Assembly (NCBI RefSeq): GCF_004382795.1
Contig: NZ_SMSG01000010.1
Coordinates: 1-64,000, forward strand
Reading direction: 5' to 3'
DNA: 64,000 nucleotides
From: Cumulibacter soli
Lineage (GTDB): Bacteria; Actinomycetota; Actinomycetes; Mycobacteriales; Antricoccaceae
Position numbers and translations under genes: made by a program. Position 1 is the stretch's first letter, and the number at the start of each line of letters is the position of its first letter. Below the pieces are notes generated by a model. That model had not been told where the DNA came from, searched no databases, and was given only the letters and a program-made list of their open reading frames with translations. Of this stretch, positions 32,919 through 42,573 are shown in pieces.

Positions 32919-34178
32919 ATGAAAAAAACACAGGCCTGGTTCGGGCTGCTGGCTACTGCCACACTCGCACTCACCGCGTGTTCCAGCAAGGCCGATGACG
33001 ACAGCGGCTCCGGCGGCGGAGACCTCAAGTCTGACGCGGGTGTTACCGACGACGAGATTCGGCTCGGCGTGCTGACCGACACTTCCGGCGTATTCAAGGC
33101 GATCGGGCTCAACCTCACCCAAGGCAACGAACTCTGGGCAGACCACATCAACGCAGAAGGTGGGATCTGCGGACGAGAGATCGTGCTCGATGTGAAGGAC
33201 CACGGGTACAAACCCGACAATGCGATCTCGCTGTATGACCAGACCAAGGACAGCGTGGTCGGCTTCATGCAGATCCTCGGCTCCCCCATCATCGCGGCGG
33301 TCAAGGGGAAGTTGGACACCGACCAGATCATGTCCGTGATCGCAACGCAGTCCACGATCAACCTGGACGTCGACGAACTGATCATGATCGGTACCGGCTA
33401 CGACTCGGAGATGATCAACGCCATGTCGTGGGCCACGGAGCAGGGCACAATCCCCGAGGGTGGAAAGATCGCGCATATATATGTCGACTCGGAGTACGGC
33501 CAGAACGGACTGATGGGCTCGCAGTACTACGCCGAGCAGAACGACCTCGAAGTCATCCCGGTGCCGGTTTCAGCCACCGACACCGATATGACCACGACGA
33601 TGACCAAAATCAAGGCTCAGGATGTCGATGCGATTGCGCTGACCACAACTCCTGCCGGCACCGCCTCGATCGCTGTCCAGAACGTGGCCCAGGGCATGAA
33701 CCTGCCGTTGCTCGGCAGCAACCCGACCTTCGCTCCCACGATCCTGTCGGACCCGAGCGTGGTCTCCGCACTCAAGCACCTCACCGTTTTCCTCGGCGGT
33801 GAGCCGTACGCCGGCGACAGCGACCTCAGCAAGGAGATCCAGGAGAACTTCGCCGAGAAATACCCTGACGAGGAGCCGGGCTACGGTGTGCCCTCCGGAT
33901 ACCTCGAGGCGCTCGCGTGGCAGGCGATCCTGGAAAAGGGTTGCGAGAACGGCGATATGACGCGCGAAGGTCTCCTTGAAGCGCGCCTCGGGCTGACCGA
34001 AGTCGACGCACAAGGCCTATCCGACGACATGGACCTCTCCGATCCCGGCGCTCCCCCCGTTCGGTCGACGTACGCGTTCGAGATCGATCCGGATACGCCC
34101 GGGGGCGAGAAGATCATCGACGGCCCGTTCACGTCCGATGAAGCGAAGGACTACAAGTTCCCGCATCAACAGAACTAA
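32919..34178 (+). CDS. ABC-type solute-binding lipoprotein, branched-chain amino acid family
   Basis: A 419-residue periplasm-side binding protein. The signal peptide ends in the lipobox LALTAC, followed by an Asp/Ser/Gly linker. The domain start VTDDEIRLGVLTDTSGVFKAIGLNLTQGNELWADHINAEGG is that of LivJ-like proteins (PBP type I). The ligand could be an amino acid, an amide or an aromatic acid. No permease or ATPase gene is adjacent, so it is an orphan that must use a transporter encoded elsewhere or act as a receptor. A strong hairpin follows it. Confidence 0.9.
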   Translation: MKKTQAWFGLLATATLALTACSSKADDDSGSGGGDLKSDAGVTDDEIRLGVLTDTSGVFKAIGLNLTQGNELWADHINAEGGICGREIVLDVKDHGYKPDNAISLYDQTKDSVVGFMQILGSPIIAAVKGKLDTDQIMSVIATQSTINLDVDELIMIGTGYDSEMINAMSWATEQGTIPEGGKIAHIYVDSEYGQNGLMGSQYYAEQNDLEVIPVPVSATDTDMTTTMTKIKAQDVDAIALTTTPAGTASIAVQNVAQGMNLPLLGSNPTFAPTILSDPSVVSALKHLTVFLGGEPYAGDSDLSKEIQENFAEKYPDEEPGYGVPSGYLEALAWQAILEKGCENGDMTREGLLEARLGLTEVDAQGLSDDMDLSDPGAPPVRSTYAFEIDPDTPGGEKIIDGPFTSDEAKDYKFPHQQN

Positions 34179-34190
34179 CAACCCGAACGA

Positions 34191-34229
34191 GGGCGCGGGT
34201 GTCGGGACTACCCACCGACACCCGCGCCC
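34191..34229. terminator. Hairpin terminator after the solute-binding protein gene
   Basis: GGGCGCGGGTGTCGG (34191-34205) is exactly complementary to CCGACACCCGCGCCC (34215-34229) with nine bases in the loop. No T tract follows. Confidence 0.75.
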
Positions 34230-34309
34230 CGCGAACAGCAGCTGCTGAAAACGCAGCGTCAGAGGTGCCTCATCGATGTATCGCCGATGATTGGCCTCTC
34301 ACACTGCGC

Positions 34310-34350
34310 TTTCAGCCGCGAAAGCCCACCGTACGTTTCAGCCGCGAAAG
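34310..34350. repeat. Two copies of TTTCAGCCGCGAAAG
   Basis: The 15-base sequence occurs at 34310-34324 and 34336-34350. Each copy can fold as a small hairpin (TTTC with GAAA). They sit between the convergent solute-binding protein and amidohydrolase genes, next to the end of the latter, and may help end its transcript or be a small interspersed repeat. Confidence 0.55.
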
Positions 34351-34363
34351 TCAGGGAACAGGT

Positions 34364-35368
34364 CTAAGCGACCTTGTAGACGCGTCGCGCAGTCTGCTCG
34401 AATAGTGCTGCCTTCTCCGACGCCGACGCGTCCGCGACCATCTTCTTGAAGGCATTCCACAGAATCACGTAGTTCGTCGATTCCCGATCAACGGGGAAGT
34501 TCGATTCGAACATGCACCGCTCGACGCCGAACTTCTCAATAATATAAGCGAACGGCTCGCCCCAGCGAGCGACCAAGTCTTCGCTGGACGGCGCTACATC
34601 GAGCTTTTCGAATCCGGCGCCAAACCGCGGCATACCGATCCCGCCGAGTTTCACCGTCACGTTCGGGCAGGTCGCCACGTCGGCCAAACCCTTACGCCAC
34701 ACCGCATCGACCTCGGCTTGCTTGTTCGCATACTCGCCGATCCCCAGCGGGCCGCCGATGTGATCAAGCACGATGGTGCACTCGGGGACGGCTCGCGCCA
34801 GGTCTGCGACCTCGCCCAACTGCTCGTGGTACACCCATGCATCCAGGGTCAAATCGCGCTTTGCGAGTTCGCGCACGCCAGCGCGGAAATCCTCGGTCAG
34901 CAGCATGCCGGGCGTGGGGTTGAAGTGGGTGCGGCTCACGGCCGGGTCCTCGACGTACGCCGTGGCATGTCGAATGCCGCGAAATAGGCCTTTCCCCACT
35001 TCCAGGTGCCCATCAAGGACCTCACCGGCCCGCTGGCCGAGCATCATGTCGGCGTGCGAAACGATTCCACCGATCTTCGCGCCGCCGGCCTCCTCGGCGA
35101 TCCGGGCAGCATCTGCAGCACGTGCGGTCTCCCCCAGCGGTTTGAACTCCCTCGGTCCGTCGGGGCGGTAGTCCCACACGCAGTCGATGAACACGGTCGC
35201 CAGCACGTTATGTCCAGCACCGGTGTCGTCATGCAGTTGCGGAACGAGGTATGGCTGCAGATTGCGCGCGTCCCAGAGGTGATGGTGTGGGTCGACGATG
35301 GGCAAACCCGGATCGATGACCTCCTCAGTTCGGCTGGCCAAAAATTCCTCGCTCCACGAGTACGGCAT
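34364..35368 (-). CDS. Amidohydrolase family 2 protein
   Basis: A 334-residue metal-dependent TIM-barrel hydrolase. The first metal motif is IVDPHHHLWDA, GIRHATAYVEDP and TIVLDHIGGPLG (metal His) follow, and RCMFESNFPVD holds the late acidic ligand region. Family members include 2-pyrone-4,6-dicarboxylate lactonase and L-fuconolactonase-like enzymes; a lactone substrate is likely. ATG 35368 starts just before the domain; upstream codons are not family-like. It is transcribed alone or with the polymerase gene 80 bases upstream. Confidence 0.87.
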   Translation of the reverse strand: MPYSWSEEFLASRTEEVIDPGLPIVDPHHHLWDARNLQPYLVPQLHDDTGAGHNVLATVFIDCVWDYRPDGPREFKPLGETARAADAARIAEEAGGAKIGGIVSHADMMLGQRAGEVLDGHLEVGKGLFRGIRHATAYVEDPAVSRTHFNPTPGMLLTEDFRAGVRELAKRDLTLDAWVYHEQLGEVADLARAVPECTIVLDHIGGPLGIGEYANKQAEVDAVWRKGLADVATCPNVTVKLGGIGMPRFGAGFEKLDVAPSSEDLVARWGEPFAYIIEKFGVERCMFESNFPVDRESTNYVILWNAFKKMVADASASEKAALFEQTARRVYKVA

Positions 35369-35448
35369 TCCTCGACCTCCAGGTCTCAGCAAGATGGCCC
35401 ACGATCGCGGGCCGGTTACGTCGATTTGATCGAGACCCGCGGCGCGTG

Positions 35449-36417
35449 TCAAGAATCCGCGCGCGCCTCGTCACGGTCGGCCCAGTCCAACAGCGGCGCG
35501 ATATCAAACACGGCATCGTCGATTCCAGCATGCAGATCGCCCAGCCGCGCGAATCTCTCCGGCACAGTGCGCACGGTCAACTCACGCGGATCCACGGCGT
35601 CAATCTCCGACCACTCCAGCGGGGTCGACACCGTGGCGAGTGGATTTCCACGCACGGAGTACGCCGACGCCATGGTGTGATCGCGCGCGTTCTGGTTGTA
35701 GTCGATAAACACAGCCGCCGGGTCGCGGTCTTTACGCCACCAGGTGGTCGTCACGTCATCGGGCAGGCGGCGCTCCACCTCACGGGCGAAGGCAAGCGCC
35801 GCTCGGCGTACGTCGGAGAATCCGTGCACCGGCTCGATTCGCACATAGATGTGCATGCCATTTCCACCCGAGGTCTTCGGCCAACCGATCGCACCGAGTT
35901 CATCAAGCACTTCGTGCGCGACGCCGGCGACACGGCGAATGCGATCGAACGGCGCATCAGGCATCGGGTCGAGGTCAATGCGCCATTCATCGGGCATCTC
36001 TGTATCGGCGCTGCGGCTGTTCCATGGGTGAAACTCCACCGTTGACATCTGTACGGCCCAAATGACGCTCGCCAATTCGTCGACACATAGTTCATCGGCG
36101 GTCTGGTTGTACCGCGGGAAGTGCAGGCGGACGGTCGGCACCCAGTCAGGTGCGCCGCGCGGTAGCCGTTTCTGATGCACCTTGGTACGCATAGTGCCGT
36201 CGGCGTCCACCACGCCGTCCGGGAACCGGTGCAGCATGCACGGCCGCTGCTGCAGCGCCCGCACGATCCCGTCGCCGACCGCTATGTAGTAGTAGGCCAG
36301 GTCGAGTTTGGTGATGCCCAGCCCGGGGAAGTACGGACGCTGCGGGCTGGAGATTCGCACGGTGCGATCGCCGATCTCCAACTCGACGGGGGCGCCGTGG
36401 GCGCTGCGCGATGCCAT
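35449..36417 (-). CDS. Stand-alone LigD-type DNA polymerase/primase domain
   Basis: A 322-residue archaeo-eukaryotic-primase-like domain as found at one end of LigD, used in non-homologous end joining. Motifs: YYIAVGDGIVRALQQRPCMLHRFPDG, then RIDLDPMP with the catalytic Asp pair, and KTSGGNGMHIYVRIEP. VFIDYNQNARDHTMASAYSVR is the late polymerase motif. There is no ligase or nuclease domain and no Ku gene nearby. Such single-domain paralogues are common in actinobacteria. The start is ATG 36417; a GTG or ATG a few codons upstream cannot be excluded. Confidence 0.88.
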   Translation of the reverse strand: MASRSAHGAPVELEIGDRTVRISSPQRPYFPGLGITKLDLAYYYIAVGDGIVRALQQRPCMLHRFPDGVVDADGTMRTKVHQKRLPRGAPDWVPTVRLHFPRYNQTADELCVDELASVIWAVQMSTVEFHPWNSRSADTEMPDEWRIDLDPMPDAPFDRIRRVAGVAHEVLDELGAIGWPKTSGGNGMHIYVRIEPVHGFSDVRRAALAFAREVERRLPDDVTTTWWRKDRDPAAVFIDYNQNARDHTMASAYSVRGNPLATVSTPLEWSEIDAVDPRELTVRTVPERFARLGDLHAGIDDAVFDIAPLLDWADRDEARADS

Positions 36418-36427
36418 GCACCTCACA

Positions 36428-37186
36428 CTACTTCTTGCGGCTCCCGGCGAACCGCTCCTTGGCTGCGGCGAAGTCTTCGGACATTGAGCAGATGACCTGC
36501 GAGCGCATTTCCGTCTCGAGATGCTCGCGGAACCCCTGGCCGTACATGCTGGCGTTCAAGAGTTCCTTGGTATGCCGCACGCCGAACGCTGGCTTGGCCG
36601 CAATCTCTTCGGCGAGTTCAATCGCGCGCGCCCGGGGATCCTCGGCTATCTCCTCGGCCAGCCCGAGTTTCAGCGCCTCCTGCGCGTCGATCGGCTTAGC
36701 GGCGTAGAACGCCTTGGCCGCTGCACCTGCCCCGATGAGTCGCGGCAGGAGCCACGTCAAACCGAGGTCCCCCGCGGACATGCCGATATTCGAGAACGGC
36801 GCGAGGAATCGCGCGTCGGCGCTGACGATGCGCATATCGCAGGCGACGGCATTGGCGAAGCCGCCGCCGACGGCGTGACCGCGGACGGCGGCAATGATCG
36901 GTTGCGGCATCTCGCGCATCAGCACGATCGCTGCGACGCTTGTTCGCAATCGCTCATAGGTCGCCGTGACGCTGCCGCCAAAGTCGGATTCCAGGTCGAG
37001 TCCGGCGCTGAAGGACGTACCTTCCCCGGTCAGCACGACCGCTCCGATATCGTCGCGTCCGGCGATATCCGTCAGGGCCGCGATCAGTTCGGGCACGGTG
37101 TCCTCGCCGATGGCGTTCAACTTCTCCGGACGGTTGAACGACACCGTAGCAACGCGGTTGGCACTCGATACCAGAACTGCGACCAT
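36428..37186 (-). CDS. Enoyl-CoA hydratase/isomerase family protein
   Basis: A 252-residue crotonase-fold enzyme. RPEKLNAIG opens the CoA site, GEGTSFSAGLDLES forms the first oxyanion loop and AAVRGHAVGGGFANAVACDMRI the second. The catalytic Glu positions of true hydratases are replaced (SNIGMSAGDLG), so it may be an isomerase or another crotonase. ATG 37186 has GGAGGG upstream, which decides the start over ATG 37198. It is divergent from the TetR gene and probably controlled by it. Confidence 0.88.
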   Translation of the reverse strand: MVAVLVSSANRVATVSFNRPEKLNAIGEDTVPELIAALTDIAGRDDIGAVVLTGEGTSFSAGLDLESDFGGSVTATYERLRTSVAAIVLMREMPQPIIAAVRGHAVGGGFANAVACDMRIVSADARFLAPFSNIGMSAGDLGLTWLLPRLIGAGAAAKAFYAAKPIDAQEALKLGLAEEIAEDPRARAIELAEEIAAKPAFGVRHTKELLNASMYGQGFREHLETEMRSQVICSMSEDFAAAKERFAGSRKK

Positions 37187-37288
37187 AATTCCCTCCAAAT
37201 AACTTGGTTGATTGACACAGTTGCGTACGTCGAATCACAAAACAGGCCACTGAAACGGGCGACGTCCGAAAGTCTTCTTCATTAGCGT

Positions 37289-37313
37289 TGATTCGATCTT
37301 CAAGTTTGAATCA
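37289..37313. promoter_or_regulatory. Candidate TetR operator
   Basis: TGATTCGA (37289-37296) and TTGAATCA (37306-37313) form an inverted repeat with one mismatch and nine bases between, in the gap between the divergent echA-like and TetR genes, 20 bases before the TetR start. Confidence 0.5.
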
Positions 37314-37332
37314 TTTCGGGATGGGGGCTAAG

Positions 37333-37941
37333 ATGGCTCGACCGTCGGTGCCGCTAATAGTTCGGCCGACTGTACTTCAGCGGGCGCTCGACCTCATCGA
37401 AGAGGTCGGCTACGAACAGTTCAGTCTGCCGCGCCTGGCCAAGATCCTCGGCGTACAACCGCCATCGCTCTACCATCACTTCGCCAGCCGGGCAGAGCTT
37501 CTCGATGAGGCCGCCCTCTCTGTGCTTAGGTCTGCGGACCTACCGCCACTCGATGACATCTCGGTGCCATGGCCGGACCTCTGCCTGGAATCCGCACGCG
37601 CCTTCCGAGACCTGAGCCTGGCGCGGCCCCAGGTCGCACCGCTGATCGTTCACTACCTCGCGGTGAACGGCATGCCGAATGCCAACGACCGAGCTGTGCA
37701 GGAACTGCACGAGCACGGCATCAGCGATCACGATGCGCGACGCGTCATCGAGGGCCTGGAGCGCATCACCTTAGGCCTCATCAGCGTTGAGGTGCAGCGG
37801 ACCCTCGCCCGGGGTACGAGCGACGCTCCGCGCGGCCGCTCCGACGAGGAGATATTCGTCGATACGATCCGCGCCTTCCTGGTCGGCGTTGACGCCGATA
37901 TGACCTATCAGCGCAACACCGACCGGCGCGATACTAGTTAA
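37333..37941 (+). CDS. TetR-family transcriptional regulator
   Basis: A 202-residue repressor. The N-terminal DNA-binding part runs RALDLIEEVGYEQFSLPRLAKILGVQPPSLYHHF, with the recognition helix at VQPPSLYHHF. The C-terminal half is a TetR ligand domain of no clear subclass. ATG 37333 fits the usual start before a short basic arm, with a G-rich site upstream; ATG 37321 is possible. Being divergent from a crotonase gene, it likely senses an acyl-CoA or related acid. Its stop overlaps the stop of the convergent MDR gene. Confidence 0.88.
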   Translation: MARPSVPLIVRPTVLQRALDLIEEVGYEQFSLPRLAKILGVQPPSLYHHFASRAELLDEAALSVLRSADLPPLDDISVPWPDLCLESARAFRDLSLARPQVAPLIVHYLAVNGMPNANDRAVQELHEHGISDHDARRVIEGLERITLGLISVEVQRTLARGTSDAPRGRSDEEIFVDTIRAFLVGVDADMTYQRNTDRRDTS

Positions 37942-38945
37942 GCGACCTTGACGACAGCTTTGCCGAAGTTCTCGCCACGCAGCAGACCGATGAACGCATC
38001 GATGGCGTTCTCCAGCCCCTCGGTGACGTCCTCGCGGTAGGTGATCTTTCCGGCCGCGATCCACTCCTGCATCTCCCCACGGAACTGCGCCAACTGATCG
38101 TTGTATTCACGCACCAGGTAGCCGCGCACGGTCAAGCTCTTCTGCAGGATGGTCCGCATCGTCACGGGAACCCGGTTCGGGCCCTCCGGCAGCGCGGTGT
38201 CGTTGTAGCTTGCGATCAGACCGCACAACGGCACCCGGCCAAAGTCGTTCATCCGCGGAAGCACGGCCTCCCACACCTTGCCGCCGACGTTCTCGAAGTA
38301 CACGTCGATTCCGTCCGGCGTCGCCGCCTCGAGCTGCTGGACGAAATCGTCGGCTCGATGGTCGACTGCCGCATCGAAGCCGATCTCCTTCAGGTACGCA
38401 ACCTTCTCCGGGCCACCGGCGATGCCGACGGCGCGCGCGCCCTTGAGCTTCGCGATCTGACCCACGACGACGCCGACGGCGCCGGTGGCGGCAGCAACCA
38501 CCACAGTCTCCCCTGATTGCGGCTTACCGATGTTCAGCAGCCCGGTGTACGCGGTCATGGCCGGCATCCCTAGTACGCCCAGGTACTGCGAGAGCGGCAC
38601 CGAATCATCAACCTTCGCGAGGTTCTTGCCCTCCTCGATGGAGTGCGTCTGCCAGCCCGCGTAACTCAGCACGGCGTCGCCGGCGCGCAGCGAGTCGAAG
38701 CGCGACTCAACCACCCGAGAGACGGTCCCGCCGACCATCGGATCGCCGATCTCAACACTGGCGGCGTACGACTTGGCGTCATTCATCCGCCCACGCATGT
38801 ACGGATCGAGCGAGAGGTACTGCGTCTCGAGCAGCACCTGGCCGTCGGCCAGTTCAGGCAGTGCGAGGGTTTCGGTGCGGAAGTTTTCGTGTGTCGGCTC
38901 CCCGACTGGCCGTGAGGCCAGCACGATCTGGGTGGTATTCGTCAT
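37938..38945 (-). CDS. NADP-dependent medium-chain reductase (PTGR/CurA type)
   Basis: A 335-residue member of the MDR superfamily without zinc. It starts with RPVGEPTHENFRTET, has LSLDPYMRGRM typical of the leukotriene B4 dehydrogenase / curcumin reductase group, and the cofactor fold VVVAAATGAVGVVVGQIAKLKG. VYFENVGGKVWEAVLP is a group signature. It should reduce the double bond of enones. It shares its stop codon bases with the TetR gene and stands alone. Confidence 0.92.
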   Translation of the reverse strand: MTNTTQIVLASRPVGEPTHENFRTETLALPELADGQVLLETQYLSLDPYMRGRMNDAKSYAASVEIGDPMVGGTVSRVVESRFDSLRAGDAVLSYAGWQTHSIEEGKNLAKVDDSVPLSQYLGVLGMPAMTAYTGLLNIGKPQSGETVVVAAATGAVGVVVGQIAKLKGARAVGIAGGPEKVAYLKEIGFDAAVDHRADDFVQQLEAATPDGIDVYFENVGGKVWEAVLPRMNDFGRVPLCGLIASYNDTALPEGPNRVPVTMRTILQKSLTVRGYLVREYNDQLAQFRGEMQEWIAAGKITYREDVTEGLENAIDAFIGLLRGENFGKAVVKVA

Positions 38946-39028
38946 GGAATGCGACTCCTTCAGCGGGTACGTCTGTGGACACGAACGGTGCTGCCCAACC
39001 TAACTCGAAGTCAACATAGAGTGCAGAC

Positions 39029-40021
39029 ATGGGTTCATTCACGGTGCCACTGTCCATCCTCGACCTCGCCTCCGTCGTCAGGGGCGAGCGGATCGCGGAG
39101 AGCTTCGCCGCGAGCGTCGACCTCGCCCAACGAGCCGAGCGGTGGGGTTTCGAGCGGATCTGGTACGCCGAACACCACAACATGTCCAGCATCGCCTCCT
39201 CGGCGACCAGCGTGCTGATCGGACACATTGCCGGGCACACCTCGACGATCCGGCTCGGATCGGGCGGAGTCATGCTGCCGAACCACTCCCCGCTGGTCAT
39301 CGCTGAGCAGTTCGGCACCCTCGCGGAAATCTACCCAGGCCGGATCGATCTCGGCCTCGGCCGCGCTCCGGGCACCGATCAAGTCACCATGCAGGCGCTG
39401 CGCCGCAACAACGCCTCCGCAGACAGCTTCCCCCGCGACGTACAAGAGTTGCAGGGGTATCTCGGCGACCACTCGCTTCTGCAGGGGGTCAAAGCCGTCC
39501 CCGGACGCGGAACGCACGTGCCGCTCTACATCCTTGGATCGTCGTTGTACGGCGCCCAGCTCGCCGCCGCGCTCGGCCTACCGTTCGGGTTTGCGTCCCA
39601 CTTCGCGCCCGACTCGCTGCACCAGGCCATTTCGATCTACCGCGAACGGTTCGAACCCTCCGAACAACTCGCCGAGCCGTATGTGATCGTCGGTGCCGGC
39701 GTGATCGCCGCCGACACCACCGACGAGGCCCAACGCCTGCTACAGGACAGTCGACGCAAGCGATTCGTGTCGATGTTTGGTCGCGGCCGAAACTTCACCG
39801 ACGCGGAGATCGAAGAGCACCTCGCCGGACCGGGCGGGATGCAGGTCGACCACATGCTCACCTACACCGCCGTGGGAGACGGGCCACAAGCCAAGGCCTT
39901 CCTCGCCGACCTACAACAGAAGACGCAGGCCAACGAGCTGATCCTGGTCTCCAATGCCACCGAGCGCACCGCATGGCTTCGCTCGTTCGAGATCGTCGCC
40001 GAGCAGTGCCTAAGCAGTTGA
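39029..40021 (+). CDS. LLM-class flavin-dependent oxidoreductase
   Basis: A 330-residue luciferase-like TIM barrel. The start [15 protein letters not shown] and the segment [29 protein letters not shown] are those of the YhbW/MsnO8 group; [25 protein letters not shown] and [15 protein letters not shown] form the flavin site. It uses FMN or F420; substrate unknown. It reads alone and converges with der, five bases apart. Confidence 0.92.
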   Translation: MGSFTVPLSILDLASVVRGERIAESFAASVDLAQRAERWGFERIWYAEHHNMSSIASSATSVLIGHIAGHTSTIRLGSGGVMLPNHSPLVIAEQFGTLAEIYPGRIDLGLGRAPGTDQVTMQALRRNNASADSFPRDVQELQGYLGDHSLLQGVKAVPGRGTHVPLYILGSSLYGAQLAAALGLPFGFASHFAPDSLHQAISIYRERFEPSEQLAEPYVIVGAGVIAADTTDEAQRLLQDSRRKRFVSMFGRGRNFTDAEIEEHLAGPGGMQVDHMLTYTAVGDGPQAKAFLADLQQKTQANELILVSNATERTAWLRSFEIVAEQCLSS

Positions 40022-40025
40022 AGCG

Positions 40026-41429
40026 TTAGCGCTGGCGGCGCTGCCGCTCCTTGACGCTGATTCGGATCGGCGACCCGGTGAAGCCGAAGTCCTCACGCAT
40101 CCGCCGCTCAATGAACCGCAAGTATTGCGGCTCGAGGAATCCGGTGGTGAAGATGATGAACCGCGGCGGGCGCGACGAGGCTTGGGTGGCGAATAGGATC
40201 CGGGCCTGCTTACCGCTGCGCACCGGGTGCGGGTGGGCCGACACGATTTCGGACAGCCACGCGTTCAGTTTCGCCGTCGGTACCCGGGTGTCCCACGATT
40301 CCAACGCGGTCCGCATCGCCGGCGCCAACTTATCGACTGCACGCCCCGTGCTCGCGGAAATGTTGACCCGCTGCGCCCAGGGAATCCGTACGAGTTCGCG
40401 TTCGACCTCTTTGTCCAGGCGCAGTCTGCGTTCCTCGTCGACCAGGTCCCACTTGTTGAAGGCCAGCACCAATGCTCGACCGGATTCGACCACTGAGGTA
40501 ATGATGCGCTGGTCCTGCTCATTGATCGGTTCTGAGGCATCCAGCAGGATCACGCATACCTCGGCCTGCTCGATCGCCGACGCGGTACGTAATGAGGCGT
40601 AGTACTCCGCTCCCTCGGCGTTCTTGACACGCTTGCGCAACCCGGCGGTATCCACGAAGTGCCACTGTTCGCCGCCGACCTCCACCACGGAGTCGACTGG
40701 ATCAACGGTCGTCCCGGCAACGTTGTCGACCACTGAGCGGGTTTCCTTCGCCAACTTGTTCAGCAACGAGGACTTCCCCACGTTCGGCCGCCCCACCAGT
40801 GCAACTCTGCGCGGGCCGCCGTATGCCGCGTATGACTCGCGCGGAGCATCCGGCAGTGTGTCCAGGACGACGTCCAGCAGGTCACCCGAGCCGCGTCCGT
40901 GTAGCGCCGAGACCGGGTACGGCTCGCCCAGACCGAGGTTCCACAACGTCAACGCGTCTACCTCACCGCGCTCATCGTCGACCTTGTTCGCGACCAGCAG
41001 CACGGGCACTTTTGCCTTGCGCAGCAGGCGGACCGCAGCCTCGTCGGTCGTCGTCGCGCCGACCGACCCGTCAACGACGAACAGGATGACGTCCGCGATG
41101 TTCATCGCGTGTTCAGCCTGCAGCGCGACGGCGGCCTGCAGCCCCGACGCATCGGGCTCCCATCCACCAGTGTCCATCAGGGTGAACCGGCGTCCACTCC
41201 AATTGGCGTCGTACTTCACCCGATCCCGGGTCACGCCCGGCACATCCTGGACTACGGCCGCGCGTCGTCCCAGGATCCGGTTCACCAAGGTCGATTTGCC
41301 TACGTTCGGCCGACCCACCACCGCCACGATCGGCGCCGGGGCGGACTGCTCGAAATCATCAGCGTCACCGCCATCCAGCTCGGCGAGTTCGGTGGCGACC
41401 CACTCAGGGATCTCGTTTTCGTCGCTCAC
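40026..41429 (-). CDS. der: Ribosome biogenesis GTPase Der
   Basis: A 467-residue double GTPase needed for 50S assembly. The first G domain has GRPNVGKST (39-47), DTGGWE and NKVD; the second has [17 protein letters not shown] and NKWDLVD. The C-terminal KH-like domain ends with [20 protein letters not shown]. The acidic N-terminal 30 residues are typical for actinobacteria. Its ATG overlaps the cmk stop, so it is the last gene of the scpA-scpB-rluB-aroH-cmk-der run. Confidence 0.97.
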   Translation of the reverse strand: MSDENEIPEWVATELAELDGGDADDFEQSAPAPIVAVVGRPNVGKSTLVNRILGRRAAVVQDVPGVTRDRVKYDANWSGRRFTLMDTGGWEPDASGLQAAVALQAEHAMNIADVILFVVDGSVGATTTDEAAVRLLRKAKVPVLLVANKVDDERGEVDALTLWNLGLGEPYPVSALHGRGSGDLLDVVLDTLPDAPRESYAAYGGPRRVALVGRPNVGKSSLLNKLAKETRSVVDNVAGTTVDPVDSVVEVGGEQWHFVDTAGLRKRVKNAEGAEYYASLRTASAIEQAEVCVILLDASEPINEQDQRIITSVVESGRALVLAFNKWDLVDEERRLRLDKEVERELVRIPWAQRVNISASTGRAVDKLAPAMRTALESWDTRVPTAKLNAWLSEIVSAHPHPVRSGKQARILFATQASSRPPRFIIFTTGFLEPQYLRFIERRMREDFGFTGSPIRISVKERQRRQR

Positions 41430-42118
41430 GGCGTCTGCTTTCCGTCGACCTCAGCAATGATCCGAAGCACGGTCTCGATTGAGGATTCCAACGATAAGTG
41501 CGAAGTGTCCACGGTGATCACGCCGTCCGCGGCCCGCTGAAACTCCACCACCGTCGAGTCCTTGGCATCACGCTCGATAACCTGTGCGGTGGTGGCACCC
41601 ATCGTGCGGGCATCGACCGTCTCGTGCAGTTCGGCGGCTCGCCGCGCGATCCGCGCCTGCGGGTCGGCGGTGATCAGCAGGCGTACGGCGGCATCTGGCG
41701 CGACGACCGTGGTCGTATCGCGCCCTTCGAGCACGATCGCGGCACCCGCGGCCACGACCTCCCGCTGGCGACGCACCAACTCAGCGCGTACGTCGAGATT
41801 GGTCGCCACGGCCGAGACCGCCTCAGAAACCGCACTGGTGCGGATCGCCTCGGTGACGTCCGCGCCGTTTATCACGATCCGTTGTGCATTTGGATCGGTA
41901 GGCACCGGCAGATCCATCCGGCGCGCGAACTCGGCCACCGCCGCCGCATCGTCAAGCGCGATCTGAGCCTGCAGAGCCCCGCGCGTCACTGCCCGGTACA
42001 TCGCACCGGTGTCCATGTAGCGCAGCTGAAGCGATCGTGCGACGGCCTTGGCCACGCTCGACTTGCCCGAACCCGATGGGCCGTCGATCGCTACGACGCC
42101 GCGAAACGCATCGGTCAC
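41426..42118 (-). CDS. cmk: Cytidylate kinase
   Basis: A 230-residue (d)CMP kinase. The P-loop is [33 protein letters not shown] binds the base, [16 protein letters not shown] is the conserved middle, and RAAELHE with RDAKDSTV belongs to the lid. The GTG start overlaps the stop of the chorismate mutase gene (GTGA), and the stop overlaps der. An earlier start in this frame would lie inside the chorismate mutase gene. Confidence 0.96.
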   Translation of the reverse strand: MTDAFRGVVAIDGPSGSGKSSVAKAVARSLQLRYMDTGAMYRAVTRGALQAQIALDDAAAVAEFARRMDLPVPTDPNAQRIVINGADVTEAIRTSAVSEAVSAVATNLDVRAELVRRQREVVAAGAAIVLEGRDTTTVVAPDAAVRLLITADPQARIARRAAELHETVDARTMGATTAQVIERDAKDSTVVEFQRAADGVITVDTSHLSLESSIETVLRIIAEVDGKQTP

Positions 42119-42477
42119 TGTGCGATATCCCGGCGCAACGCTGCCGCGCCACGCAAGTACACATGCTGGATCTGAGCGCGCGCCTTGTCGGTCTCCACGT
42201 GCGCCATGAGCCGAATGACCCGCGGCAACGCACCAGGCACCGGGATCTCCGTCGAGCACATCAGCGGCACGTCGGTAAACCCCATCAGTCGCGCGGCGTG
42301 CGCAGGAAAGTCGGAGGTCAGATCGGGGGTGACCGTGAAGATCACGCTGATCATGTCATCGATCGTGAAGTCGTTACGCTCCATCACGGCGCTGACCAGT
42401 TCAGCGGTCGCCTCGTGCAGCTCCGTCACATCGTCACGGTCAATCTGGACCGCGCCTCGCACAGCACGTACCGCCAC
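42115..42477 (-). CDS. aroH: AroH-type chorismate mutase
   Basis: A 120-residue enzyme that turns chorismate into prephenate for Phe and Tyr. It has the AroH trimer pattern: VRAVRGAVQIDRDDVTELHEATAELVSAV, then ISVIFTVTPDLTSDFPAHAARLMGF and VPLMCSTEIPVPGALPRVIRLMAHV. GTG 42477 is chosen since GAGGAGG stands five bases upstream and family members begin here; an ATG 14 codons earlier is less likely. It sits between rluB and cmk, as in many actinobacteria. Confidence 0.93.
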   Translation of the reverse strand: MAVRAVRGAVQIDRDDVTELHEATAELVSAVMERNDFTIDDMISVIFTVTPDLTSDFPAHAARLMGFTDVPLMCSTEIPVPGALPRVIRLMAHVETDKARAQIQHVYLRGAAALRRDIAQ

Positions 42478-42573
42478 AGCGTCCTCCTCGTCGTTCAGTC
42501 CAGCCGGGAATCCGATCAATCTTAGCGGTCTACCCGCATTGAGCGCCGGGCCGCGAAGATTCCGGCGCCGGTG

